In this document: positions 44,325 to 52,440 of the stretch, in pieces
Position numbering within the stretch: position 1 is the stretch's first letter
Layout of the letters: every line of letters starts with the position of its first letter
Assembly (NCBI GenBank): GCA_016193465.1
Contig: JACPSE010000155.1
Span: 19,040-83,039, forward strand
From: Deltaproteobacteria bacterium
Lineage (GTDB): Bacteria > Desulfobacterota > Binatia > UBA9968
DNA: 64,000 bases
Reading direction: 5' to 3'
The notes under the pieces: generated by a model
Seen by the model: only the letters and a program-made list of their open reading frames with translations
Told to the model about the DNA's origin: nothing
Database searches by the model: none
Program-made: the position numbers and the translations under genes

Positions 44325-46163
44325 CTAGTTGCAGATCACCAAATGGCAGTTGTGCGGGAGGCGACGCATCAGTCCCTTAACTATGTGCCCCCGGAGCATG
44401 TGATAGAAGGCCGTGCGGCGGGGGACGCCAACTAAAACCGCCTCGACTTCAAGTTGCTTTGCTGCTTTGGCAATCACGTCGGCAGCATTGTGGGAGATCG
44501 CCCATATGGGAATCATCTCGATGTTCTTGTCCTTCACCTCTTGCAGGGCATGCTTGAGGGTGCGCACTCCTTCTTCGTTGGGCATGTGCGGTGTGTTGCC
44601 GTCGAATAGGCCAGGCCATTCCTCGACATAGATGCAATAAATGGCAGACTCCCCTTTGCCCTTGGCGCGGGTAATCCCCTCTTGGATAAGCCGCGGGTTT
44701 TCTCCTCTTAGCGTGAGGAGCGTGGAGGAGGGGAATAGGGGCTTTAGCTCTATCGCCTCGGCGAGGCTCACCACCCCCTTAAGCCCTTCCTCGATGAAGC
44801 TCTCTGACGCCCTGTAGGCGCGGGCCTGGAGGCGTCTAATGGCGGGGATGCGGTTGAGAATGTCCATGAACCAACCGTCTCTAACTCCAATGGCAGTGAG
44901 CATCCCGATAGCGGTAACAGTCCCGCCGAAAAGAGTTGCGAGATCTTTCTCGACGAAGTTTATCGCCCAAGCGCCGATGACCATCGCTGTGGTAAAGGCT
45001 CCTAGCCAAAAACCAAAGTCTCTCCGCCCCAGTCTCCAGCGGATCATGTCCAGGCTAAGAGAGGAGAAGACAAATGCCCCAAGGAGGCCAAAGGCGTACA
45101 TGTCACCCAGGATAACCATTTGCCCTCGAGTGACGAGGATCACGAAAATAGGGACGGCGGTGGCGATGTATATGGCTATATGTGGGGTGTTAAAAATGGC
45201 GCTTCGTAGCGCGATGACCTGAGGTAGAAATCCTCTGTTCGCCAGCGCTAGAAAGACATGATAAGAGCCGATGATAGCGGTGTTCGAAGCGAACAGGAGC
45301 AACGTAGAGGCGGTAAGGACCACCGCCAATTTTACACCGAGGCCGCCCGAAGCCAATCCCAGTTCAGAGATGAAGCGTTCGCTTTGACTCGCCTTGATTT
45401 CAGGCGGCAATACCGTGACCGATAAGGCGGTGAGAATAGGTGAGGTTAAGATCATGGTCGCTATGACCGCAAACATCGCGATGCGAGTGGTCCGGCGCAA
45501 GGGGAAGCGCATCGCCGGACTTAGTTGACTGATGCTCTCCAGGCCGGAGAAGGCAAGCCAGGCAGCGGCAAAACCCACAAGGAGGTCGTAGGAAGAGAGA
45601 TCCTTTCCTGTGCCCAGATGTTGCAGTAGGTCTGCCCATTGGGAGGGTTCCATAAAACTGAGACTGGAGCCAATGACGATCAAATCCACCACCAAGGCGC
45701 TGCCGGCCATCACCAGTGCTACCGTTGCGCTTTCGCGGATGCCGATGATGTTCAGCAGGGCCAGCACCATGACCCCTCCACATGCGAGCAGGACAATGTG
45801 CTGGTCGAGAGCGGGGAAAGCGCTTCCGATGTATTGGAAGCCGGATACTGCCGAGATCGCTGTCGTGAGAAAATAGTCTACGGTTATTAACATGCCTCCG
45901 AGGCAGCCCCACATGGGACCGAAGGCCTTGGTCGTGATGGTGACGACCCCGCCGCCCTCAGGATTGCGCCAGGAGATCTCGATGTATTTGAGGGCGAGGA
46001 GAACAAAACCCCCGGTCGTGAGGAGCACGAAGAAGGGCGTGGCATCCCTCACGTGGCCGTAGAGAATGCCTGGGACATAATAGACAGAGGTGCCGATGTC
46101 GCAAAACACGACCGCCCAGGCCAGAAGCCAGTTGAGTTGTCTCGTATCCCTGGTTGGTCGCAT
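44325..46163 (-). CDS. APC-superfamily amino-acid permease with a C-terminal universal-stress-like domain
   Basis: A 612-residue membrane protein. About twelve hydrophobic segments span residues 10-460, with the APC start motif VFCDIGTSVYYVPGIL and FSGLESISQLSPAM. The last 150 residues are soluble; they contain IYCIYVEEWPGLF and EVEAVLVGVPRRTAFYHMLRG, HIVKGLMRRLPHNCHLVIC, the pattern of a universal-stress-protein domain (VGxxxxxxxxxxxGS-like loop replaced). Such fusions may sense nucleotide or stress and tune transport; substrate unknown. ATG 46163 is used; a TTG five codons earlier is possible. Confidence 0.83.
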   Translation of the reverse strand: MRPTRDTRQLNWLLAWAVVFCDIGTSVYYVPGILYGHVRDATPFFVLLTTGGFVLLALKYIEISWRNPEGGGVVTITTKAFGPMWGCLGGMLITVDYFLTTAISAVSGFQYIGSAFPALDQHIVLLACGGVMVLALLNIIGIRESATVALVMAGSALVVDLIVIGSSLSFMEPSQWADLLQHLGTGKDLSSYDLLVGFAAAWLAFSGLESISQLSPAMRFPLRRTTRIAMFAVIATMILTSPILTALSVTVLPPEIKASQSERFISELGLASGGLGVKLAVVLTASTLLLFASNTAIIGSYHVFLALANRGFLPQVIALRSAIFNTPHIAIYIATAVPIFVILVTRGQMVILGDMYAFGLLGAFVFSSLSLDMIRWRLGRRDFGFWLGAFTTAMVIGAWAINFVEKDLATLFGGTVTAIGMLTAIGVRDGWFMDILNRIPAIRRLQARAYRASESFIEEGLKGVVSLAEAIELKPLFPSSTLLTLRGENPRLIQEGITRAKGKGESAIYCIYVEEWPGLFDGNTPHMPNEEGVRTLKHALQEVKDKNIEMIPIWAISHNAADVIAKAAKQLEVEAVLVGVPRRTAFYHMLRGHIVKGLMRRLPHNCHLVICN

Positions 46164-46229
46164 AGGAGGGGCTAACAATATCTATATACGGGCGGACAGA
46201 GAGCAGAGTCAAGCCCATTTCATAGGCCC

Positions 46230-46259
46230 TTGCAATCTTTAGCTAGATCGACTTATGAT
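46230..46259 (+). promoter_or_regulatory. Promoter overlapping the first ATG of the PAS/receiver gene
   Basis: TTGCAA (46230-46235), 18 bases, then TATGAT (46254-46259), five of six bases to the -10 consensus. The -10 box contains ATG 46255, so if it is used the protein must begin at the next ATG, 46282. Confidence 0.4.
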
Positions 46260-47397
46260 TAAGCAAAGTTCCTGTTTTCTAATGTTGCTGCCTCCACGAT
46301 ACTTTCGGAAGCTGGTTGAGAGCTGTCCCGATATCATCATCGCCGTTGACAAAGCGGGCACCATAACCTTCTACAATGACGGGGCCAGGCAGAACCTCGG
46401 GTTTACCCAGGAGGAGATGTTAGGAAAGAGCGTATTGCAGATTTATCCCAGCCGCGAAGAGGCGCAAAAAGTCATGGCGGTCATGCGGGATGGCGGGGGC
46501 GGAAATAAGGGGAAGGTCTGCAATTTCGAGACGACCTTCAAGACCAAGAAAGGAGAGCGGATCCCGGTAGCCATTTCGGCGTCGGTCATTTACGACGAGC
46601 GGGGATCTGAGATTGGGTCCATTGGCTTCGCCAAAGATATCAGGGAGATCAGACGCAAGGATCAACTCGCCACCCTATGTGAAATTGCTATCGGACTTTC
46701 CCACGAAATCAATAATTCTCTAGAGGTCCTGGTTAACGAGTTGAACCTGCTGCAAAAGTACGTGGGGCGTGTGGCAACCGACGAGGACTATATTGTGGAA
46801 TCGGAGCGGCTGGATTCAGTCGAGCAGCAACTCAGGAAGATCCAGGAGATTACCCGCCGTACAGTAGAGATGGCTGAGGGAGGGGAATACGGGACCAAAG
46901 AGTATCTCGATGGCAGGATGATGGCGGACCTTGCGGTGAAGGGCATGGCCAAGGCGGAGGCAAGCGGGAAAGAAAAAGGTAGTTGTTCTTTGGAGGGTCT
47001 CCGGTTGGTGGTGGTCGATGACGATCTAGGGGTCTGTCATTCGCTGAGAGACTTCTTGCGGGGTGAGAAATGCGAGGTAGAGATAGCCCCGTCAGGGAAA
47101 GGAGCGATGGAGCTTTTGGAAAAGAAAGAGTTCGACCTGATACTCAGCGACGTGGTGATGCCGGATATGGACGGATATGAACTTTACAGCGCGGTCAAGA
47201 AGAAGATCCCAAACCTTCCCGTCATCTTGATGACGGCCTTTTACTACGACAAGGATCATGTTATCAAACGGAGTCGTCTGGAAGGGCTCCAGGGCGTGAT
47301 TTTTAAAAAACCCGTAGACCCCGCCCGCCTGAAGAAGATTATCCTCCAGGAGTGCGGTCGAAATCTGGCAGAGCTAAAGGGATCGGTTTCTATTTAA
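46255..47397 (+). CDS. PAS-HisKA-receiver signalling protein lacking an ATPase domain
   Basis: The 380 residues contain a PAS domain (about 17-130: DIIIAVDKAGTITFYNDGA), a histidine-kinase dimerisation helix with H150 in GLSHEINNSLEVL, a linker, and a C-terminal receiver domain with acidic D255/D256, phospho-acceptor D299 in LILSDVVMPDMDGYEL, T327 and a KK near 353. The HATPase_c domain expected after HisKA is missing: only about 90 residues without N, G1 or G2 boxes lie between H150 and the receiver. The protein could therefore relay or accept phosphate rather than phosphorylate itself. A start at ATG 46282 (MLLPPRYF) is equally likely given the promoter. Confidence 0.82.
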   Translation: MIKQSSCFLMLLPPRYFRKLVESCPDIIIAVDKAGTITFYNDGARQNLGFTQEEMLGKSVLQIYPSREEAQKVMAVMRDGGGGNKGKVCNFETTFKTKKGERIPVAISASVIYDERGSEIGSIGFAKDIREIRRKDQLATLCEIAIGLSHEINNSLEVLVNELNLLQKYVGRVATDEDYIVESERLDSVEQQLRKIQEITRRTVEMAEGGEYGTKEYLDGRMMADLAVKGMAKAEASGKEKGSCSLEGLRLVVVDDDLGVCHSLRDFLRGEKCEVEIAPSGKGAMELLEKKEFDLILSDVVMPDMDGYELYSAVKKKIPNLPVILMTAFYYDKDHVIKRSRLEGLQGVIFKKPVDPARLKKIILQECGRNLAELKGSVSI

Positions 47398-47426
47398 CGC
47401 GTGAAAGGCGGACAGGCAGGCCCACG

Positions 47427-47774
47427 GTGACGAAGGAGGATTATTACAATCAGGGGATGGAATTTTTCATCGAAGATAAGCTCGATGAGGCTATCCAGGC
47501 CTACCAAAATGCCCTGCAAGTGGATCCAAACTATGCAGACGCACGACACGCCCTGGCTATGGCCTACGCGAACCAGAACAGGTTGGACCAAGCGATCGAG
47601 GTCGCCAAGAAATTGATTGAAATCAGCCCGGATGACGAACTCGCCTATGCCAGTCTTTCAATCTTTTACCAGCGCAAGGGAATGATTGCGGAGGCCGAAT
47701 CTATCGCGGCCAAGGCCAGGACCCTGGGATGGAAGAGACAGTTGCAGGAAAAGAAAGAAACGGAAAAGACATAA
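47427..47774 (+). CDS. Tetratricopeptide-repeat protein
   Basis: A 115-residue protein of about three TPR units, seen as NQGMEFFIEDKLDEAIQAYQ, then NALQVDPNYADARHALAMAY, ANQNRLDQAIEVAKKLIEI, and SPDDELAYASLSIFYQRKG. These helices mediate protein contacts. GTG 47427 is chosen because TPR sequence starts right after it; the longer frame from 47352 overlaps the upstream gene. It starts 29 bases after the PAS/receiver gene and may be its partner, which is inference. The protein has a lysine-rich tail and no signal peptide. Confidence 0.8.
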   Translation: MTKEDYYNQGMEFFIEDKLDEAIQAYQNALQVDPNYADARHALAMAYANQNRLDQAIEVAKKLIEISPDDELAYASLSIFYQRKGMIAEAESIAAKARTLGWKRQLQEKKETEKT

Positions 47775-47832
47775 AAGTCATTCTCAACTCTCCCTTGCCG
47801 GAAAAGCCCCACCTCGGCTACACTGACCGCCG

Positions 47833-47973
47833 ATGGCCGAACCCCCACTTCAAGTAAAAGAGCTGGTAAATCGGTTTGACAAGAACATCGACGCCTACCG
47901 CAGCCCTGCCTACAACGAGACCTAGGTGCGCCTGGAATTTATCAACCCGTTCTTCGAAGCCCTGAGGAGCTAG
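47833..47973 (+). pseudogene. N-terminal remnant of a type IIG restriction-modification enzyme
   Basis: The frame reads LVNRFDKNIDAYRSPAYNET, stop, VRLEFINPFFEALRS, stop. Intact relatives (Eco57I-like N6-adenine methylase/endonucleases) have NETQVRREFIDPFFxALGWD here: the first TAG (47923) replaces a glutamine codon and the second (47971) a tryptophan. Two nonsense changes and loss of everything downstream show a dead gene. Confidence 0.72.
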
Positions 47974-48022
47974 GGGTTGCATCTCGGCCTTTGACATTCG
48001 CTGAGGCGTCAATGTCACAGTG

Positions 48023-48344
48023 AAAGATTTGACCCTCAAACCCTTTTGACCCTCAAACCCTAACCCTTCAGGGGCATCATTGAAATCGTGGAGGAGCAGA
48101 CATGATTGCAAACGATAAGGAACTCAAGGTGACTCTGGAGCGCATCGCTCGGTTTCAGGACCAGGTTGCGCATCTGCGGCGCGTGGAAACGAACCCTGAA
48201 AACTATCACGGTGCGGTTTCGGGGTTTCTTGCAGAGATCGACCGCATGCAGCTTGAGGTGCGGGAGTACCTAAGCATTCACCCCGCTGAAGTGGCGTCAA
48301 CAAGTACCTCGTAGCCAAGAAGGGGGACCCAGGGTCAAATCTTT
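48023..48344. mobile_element. Small element with 14-bp terminal inverted repeats inside the restriction-gene remnant
   Basis: AAAGATTTGACCCT (48023-48036) is repeated exactly and inverted as AGGGTCAAATCTTT (48331-48344). The 322-base unit sits between the N-terminal and C-terminal remnants of the restriction enzyme and encloses one small gene. Next to the left end, TTGACCCTCAAACCC is repeated directly (48029 and 48046). The same 16-base end, TTGAGGGTCAAATCTT, occurs at the 3' end of the RAYT gene (63218-63233). Inference: a non-autonomous unit related to that transposase. Confidence 0.55.
48102..48314 (+). CDS. Small conserved-looking protein of unknown function
   Basis: This 70-residue acidic, helical protein (MIANDKELKVTLERIARF, then DRMQLEVREYLSIHP near the end) is preceded by a strong GGAGGAG site and is intact, although the restriction gene on both sides is decayed. 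I recognise no domain with confidence. Size, helix content and neighbourhood would fit an orphan antitoxin or a passenger of the inverted-repeat element that encloses it. There is no partner toxin frame beside it. Confidence 0.55.
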   Translation: MIANDKELKVTLERIARFQDQVAHLRRVETNPENYHGAVSGFLAEIDRMQLEVREYLSIHPAEVASTSTS

Positions 48345-48352
48345 ACCTGTGC

Positions 48353-48466
48353 AAGACCCGTCTTCAACGCGAGATCGAGGCCACCGACCGCCAGATCGAC
48401 CAACTCGTCTACGAACTCTATGGGCTGACGAAAGACGAGATACAGATCATTGAAGAGATGACATGA
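48353..48466 (+). pseudogene. C-terminal remnant of the type IIG restriction-modification enzyme
   Basis: The frame reads KTRLQREIEATDRQIDQL, then VYELYGLTKDEIQIIEEMT and a stop. The phrase ATDRQIDxLVYELYGLTxEEI is the well-conserved end of Eco57I/BREX-like methylase-endonucleases. Together with the N-terminal piece at 47833 it brackets a deletion of nearly the whole gene. Confidence 0.72.
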
Positions 48467-48565
48467 CCCGTGAGCCGATTCGGCGCTCCACTCACGAGGT
48501 CTCCGGGGCCTGGTCTTTCAATCTTGCGTTTCTTTCACGGTCGATCTCAGGCGGTCGGATTTTCG

Positions 48566-49312
48566 TCAGTGAAATGCGGTCCCGCCGTCGACCAGGAGTA
48601 TCTGCCCGGTCATCATGTCGCTATCTGAGGAGCTGAGGTAGATCACGGTCCCGACCAGGTCTTCGGGAAAAAGACGGCGCTTCAGCAGGCGGATATTGAG
48701 AGAGTGGGCATCCACTTGCTCGCCCCGCTTTAAGTTCGCTTCACTTAAAGTCTGCCCTGGGGCTATGGCGTTTACGTTGATATTGTAGTTTCCCAGCTCG
48801 CGCGCGAGCGAACGCGTCATCGCAACCACCGCGCCTTTTGAACTCACGTAGTGGAGGAAGTGTTCGTTCCCTTTGAAAAAGGTGCTTGAGGTTACGTTGA
48901 TGATCTTGCCGTGTTGCTGCGCCTTCATGTAAGGGGCTACCGCCTTGACGCAGAGAAAGATGCCGCGTACGTTCACCGCATAGAGCCTGTCCCATTCCTC
49001 GACGGTGATCTCCTCGAACGGTTTGCGCACGATCGTGCCGTAGACAGCGGCGTTGTTGACCAGGATATCGAGGTGGCCGAAGGTATCGGCGACCTTTCGC
49101 GCCATCTCTTGCGTTTGTTTCTCGTCGGAGACATCAACGAGCAGCGGCAGGGCTTTGCCGTCGTTGCCCACGATCTCTTTGGCTACGGGATTTGGGTCGA
49201 GGATATCGACAATGGCAACCGCTGCTCCTTCTCTCGCGAGGCCGCGGGCGTAAGCGGCGCCTATCCCTTGCGCCGCGCCGGTTACAATCGCCACTTTATC
49301 TTTAAGCCGCAT
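48566..49312 (-). CDS. Short-chain dehydrogenase/reductase (FabG-like)
   Basis: A 248-residue classical SDR with VTGAAQGIGAAYARGLA, NNAAVYG and a catalytic serine plus YVSSK in NVTSSTFFKGNEHFLHYVSSK, followed by NINVNAIAPG and a GQILLVDGG end. It oxidises or reduces a hydroxy/keto compound with NAD(P). GAGG precedes the ATG. It starts nine bases after the stop of the ThDP enzyme, so the two are one operon and may act in sequence, for example the ThDP enzyme making a hydroxyketone or aldehyde that the SDR converts. The substrate is unknown. Confidence 0.88.
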   Translation of the reverse strand: MRLKDKVAIVTGAAQGIGAAYARGLAREGAAVAIVDILDPNPVAKEIVGNDGKALPLLVDVSDEKQTQEMARKVADTFGHLDILVNNAAVYGTIVRKPFEEITVEEWDRLYAVNVRGIFLCVKAVAPYMKAQQHGKIINVTSSTFFKGNEHFLHYVSSKGAVVAMTRSLARELGNYNINVNAIAPGQTLSEANLKRGEQVDAHSLNIRLLKRRLFPEDLVGTVIYLSSSDSDMMTGQILLVDGGTAFH

Positions 49313-49321
49313 GGAAGACCT

Positions 49322-51061
49322 CTATCTAAACTGCGTTACCGTGTCCACCAACGCTGGCTTGCCCTCCTTTTTAATGAACTCGATAGCCCGCTTCAAGGCC
49401 GGGCCGACTTGATCGCCATTGAAGATTGGCCCCTCACCGTAGCAGCCCATGCCCTTGGCAATCGTGGCAAAGTCGGGCGGTGGATTATCGATCTCCATTC
49501 CGATATGGGCGAGCTTCTCGTTGGTGCCTCTCTGCTTCGCCATCCGGATCTGGTGTTCCCAGTCGTTGTAGTAAGCACGGTTGTTGTACATGACGGCCAG
49601 CAGAGGGATCTTGTCGTGGGCGCCGATCCAGAGCGTGCCGGGATCGAACATGAGATCGCCGTCGGGCTGAATGTCCACCACCAGCCTGCCCGTTCCCTTG
49701 TGGGCGAGCGCCACGCCAGTGGAGATGCCAATCTGGGTCGAGGTGCCGATTGATTTTCCTGGGTGGCGGTAGGCTTTGTCGAAATCCCAGAGCCTGAGCG
49801 CCCACTCTTCGAGCGTATTGGCCGAGAGCACCCAATCTTCGTTCTTGATCGCTTGCCAGACCTCGTGCACGAGGCGCGACACCGACATCGGCTCTCCCTG
49901 CCAGTTTTTCTTGACCTCTTCTTGCCAGGCCGCGCGGAGCGCCTGGTGGGTCTGCTTATGCTCATCGAAGCGATTGCGGATCTCTTCTCTCTTCTTCCCG
50001 TTCTTGCCTAGGATCTGCTCGCAGAAGAGCGCCAGTTGGGGTATCGCGACCAGCGTGTCCGCGGCGATGTGGAGATCCACCTCCTGGAGTTGCATATAAT
50101 CCTGGGACCATTTGCTGATATGGAGGTCGGCAAAGCCGATATCGATCAGCTTGCAGCCTTTCTGCGTCCGGTAAACGGTCTTGCGCGTGATCTTGTCGAG
50201 CCTGACCAACGGACCGTAGAGGTCGCGCACGTCGAGGGAGAGGATCAGGTCGGCCTTCTCGATCATGTCGGAACCGGTGAGGTTGAGTGGATGATTGGTT
50301 GGGAAGTTAAGTCTGCGATTGAAGTCCAAAACCGGGATAGCAAGGAGCTCGGCTAGCTTTACCAGGTTGTCGAATGATTCCGGGTTTCTCCCCGTATAGT
50401 CGGTGAGGATCACCGGGTTTTTCGCCGCCACGAGCATCTCGGCCGCTCTCTCCAGCGCCTTGAGGTCTCCCTGAATCGGAGACGGGGGCATGAGACGGGC
50501 CACATTGGGAATTGGAATTTCTCCGTTGAGCTTGTCTTCCTGAATGCCGGCGTCCCAGCAAAGATAGACCGGACCCTTGGGCTCGGTCATCATGACCCGG
50601 TAGGCGCGCGCGAAGGACTCGGGAATGCTGGCGGCATTATAAGGCTGGTCATCCCATTTGACATAATCTCGGATAGCGTTGCCCTGAACGTTGGCGGTGT
50701 GTATCCAGTCGATCTGGGGACGTCTGCGGGTCGTATCCATGGGGCCGGTGGCGCCCATGATTAAGACCGGCACGCGATCCAGATAAGCATAAAAGATCGC
50801 CAAGCAGGAGTGCAGCAATCCGACGACGTCGTGAACAATCGCCGCCATCGGTTTGCCCGATGCCTTGGCATAACCGTGAGCGATTTGTATCGCCGTTTCC
50901 TCATGCGTGCAGGTGATGATCGGCATCTCGTTTTTTCCGTAGTTGACCAGAGAGTCGTGCAGCCCGCGGTAAGTTGCGCCGGGGTTCAGGCTGACATAAG
51001 GGATCTTGTAAGCGCGCATCATATCCACGATGACGTCAGAGCCATATTTTTCGTAGGCCAT
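49322..51061 (-). CDS. Thiamine-diphosphate-dependent enzyme (acetolactate synthase-like)
   Basis: This 579-residue protein has the three-domain plan of acetolactate synthase and benzaldehyde lyase-type enzymes. The catalytic glutamate is in CTHEETAIQIAHGYAKASG (E54/E55), and the ThDP/Mg motif is GDLMFDPGTLWIGAHDK, ending VMYNNRAYYND. Residues for FAD binding typical of biosynthetic acetolactate synthase are not obvious, and no small regulatory subunit is encoded nearby, so a catabolic carboligase, decarboxylase or lyase is more likely. AGGAGGAAAAAA stands before the ATG and a good promoter lies just upstream. The SDR follows. Confidence 0.86.
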   Translation of the reverse strand: MAYEKYGSDVIVDMMRAYKIPYVSLNPGATYRGLHDSLVNYGKNEMPIITCTHEETAIQIAHGYAKASGKPMAAIVHDVVGLLHSCLAIFYAYLDRVPVLIMGATGPMDTTRRRPQIDWIHTANVQGNAIRDYVKWDDQPYNAASIPESFARAYRVMMTEPKGPVYLCWDAGIQEDKLNGEIPIPNVARLMPPSPIQGDLKALERAAEMLVAAKNPVILTDYTGRNPESFDNLVKLAELLAIPVLDFNRRLNFPTNHPLNLTGSDMIEKADLILSLDVRDLYGPLVRLDKITRKTVYRTQKGCKLIDIGFADLHISKWSQDYMQLQEVDLHIAADTLVAIPQLALFCEQILGKNGKKREEIRNRFDEHKQTHQALRAAWQEEVKKNWQGEPMSVSRLVHEVWQAIKNEDWVLSANTLEEWALRLWDFDKAYRHPGKSIGTSTQIGISTGVALAHKGTGRLVVDIQPDGDLMFDPGTLWIGAHDKIPLLAVMYNNRAYYNDWEHQIRMAKQRGTNEKLAHIGMEIDNPPPDFATIAKGMGCYGEGPIFNGDQVGPALKRAIEFIKKEGKPALVDTVTQFR

Positions 51062-51089
51062 TTTTTTCCTCCTGAAATTAGTGAGGGAG

Positions 51090-51118
51090 ATATTATCTAG
51101 CTTCTATCCTGCTTTCAA
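51090..51118 (-). promoter_or_regulatory. Promoter of the ThDP enzyme-SDR operon
   Basis: On the minus strand TTGAAA (51118-51113), 17 bases, then TAATAT (51095-51090). Transcription would start near 51083, about 20 bases before ATG 51061. Confidence 0.55.
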
Positions 51119-51122
51119 GGGA

Positions 51123-52379
51123 TCAGGCGCCGCGCTCTTTTTTGCGAGAGGCGCTCAGTCCTATCAGGGTTGCCTCACGCAGGTGGGGTCTACTCAGCGT
51201 TAGGTAAGCGGTCATCGCGATTGCCAGCAAGCCGCCGAGCGAAATAGTTAGCGGCGCGCCCAGCCATGTCGCGATGGCGCCGATCGGGAAGGCGCCCATG
51301 GGTCCGAGCCCCCGGTTGACCAGGCCGTAAAGGGACATCACCCGCCCCCTCGTCTTTTCGCTGGAGTGGATTTGCAGCAGGGTGGTAATAGCGGAAAGGA
51401 GCGTAGTTTGAAAAGCGCCGGCCAGGAACAGGAAGAAGAGTGACAAGGGGAAAGAGCGCGAGGCGGCGAAAAGAGTCACAAAGAAGCCAAAGCCGCCCGC
51501 TAACAGGAGCAAGAGGTGGTGGGCCTTTGGAAAACGTGTAAGAGAGGCGAGGGTCAGCGCTCCGAAGATGGCTCCGGCCCCGGGAGCCATGAGCAGCAGG
51601 CCGAGGCCCGGAGCGCCCACTTGCAGTATGTCCCGGGCAAAAACAGGCATGAATTGGTTATAAGGCTTGGTGCAGAAGCTCGCCACCGCCAGGATTGCGA
51701 ACAAAGAAAAGAAGATAGGATTATGCCAGGCGATAGTGAAACCCTCAACGACATCTCTAGTAAGGGACTTTTTTTTGCCTGTTGCGGCCGTCTCGGGGAT
51801 GCGGATCATAAAGAGGGTCACCAGAACGATGAAATTGCCAATTGCGTGCAGGAAAAAGCAGCCGGTGGTTCCAATAACCGGAATCAGCGCTCCCCCCACG
51901 GCCGGCCCAAAGAGGACGGAGCCGTTGAACACAAGCTGGTAAAGGCTGATGGCATTAAGGAGGTCAGCCGGGGGCACAATTTCGTGCAGGATGGTCTGAC
52001 GGATAGGCTGCTCGAACGAGAGGAAGAAGCCGGTCAGGGCCGAGACCGCCAGGACATGCCATACGTTGATCAGGCCGGAGAAATTCATGAGGCCCAGGAA
52101 AAGGGCCATAACCAGAAACGCGGCCTGCGTGACGACGAAAAGAAAGCGCTTATTCATGCGATCCACCAACGCGCCGCCCAGGGGCGAGAAGATCACCCGA
52201 GGCAGACCGATGCAGAGCCCGTCGAGTCCGAGATAAAAAGGGGAATCCGTAAGTTGGAGGATCAGCCAGCCCTGAGCGGTTGCCTGGATCAGAGTCCCTG
52301 TGTGACCGAGAAAGAGGCCCCACCAGAATATGAAATAGTCCCTATGACGGAAGGCACGAAAGGTGTTTTCAAGCAACAT
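51123..52379 (-). CDS. Major facilitator superfamily transporter (EntS-like)
   Basis: A 418-residue inner-membrane protein with about twelve hydrophobic segments and the MFS_3 look: FRHRDYFIFWWGLFLGHTG at the start, LPRVIFSPLGGALVDRMNKR at the loop 2-3 motif and TRGRVMSLYGLVNRGLGPMG in the second half. EntS-type members export siderophores and other small molecules. There is no ribosome site. It lies downstream of the ATP-grasp gene on the same strand (61-base gap), so it may export the product of the ATP-grasp and metallopeptidase pair; that is inference. Confidence 0.85.
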   Translation of the reverse strand: MLLENTFRAFRHRDYFIFWWGLFLGHTGTLIQATAQGWLILQLTDSPFYLGLDGLCIGLPRVIFSPLGGALVDRMNKRFLFVVTQAAFLVMALFLGLMNFSGLINVWHVLAVSALTGFFLSFEQPIRQTILHEIVPPADLLNAISLYQLVFNGSVLFGPAVGGALIPVIGTTGCFFLHAIGNFIVLVTLFMIRIPETAATGKKKSLTRDVVEGFTIAWHNPIFFSLFAILAVASFCTKPYNQFMPVFARDILQVGAPGLGLLLMAPGAGAIFGALTLASLTRFPKAHHLLLLLAGGFGFFVTLFAASRSFPLSLFFLFLAGAFQTTLLSAITTLLQIHSSEKTRGRVMSLYGLVNRGLGPMGAFPIGAIATWLGAPLTISLGGLLAIAMTAYLTLSRPHLREATLIGLSASRKKERGA

Positions 52380-52440
52380 AGCTGCATTTTCGCATATCCG
52401 TTTTTCCGCCGGCGCTCCATCGTCGCGCTTGGCACCGGAC

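Noticed and set aside
47923-47973. TAG codons in the restriction remnant read as pyrrolysine
   Set aside because: Two TAGs replace unrelated residues (Q and W), the gene is truncated and nothing suggests pyrrolysine machinery.
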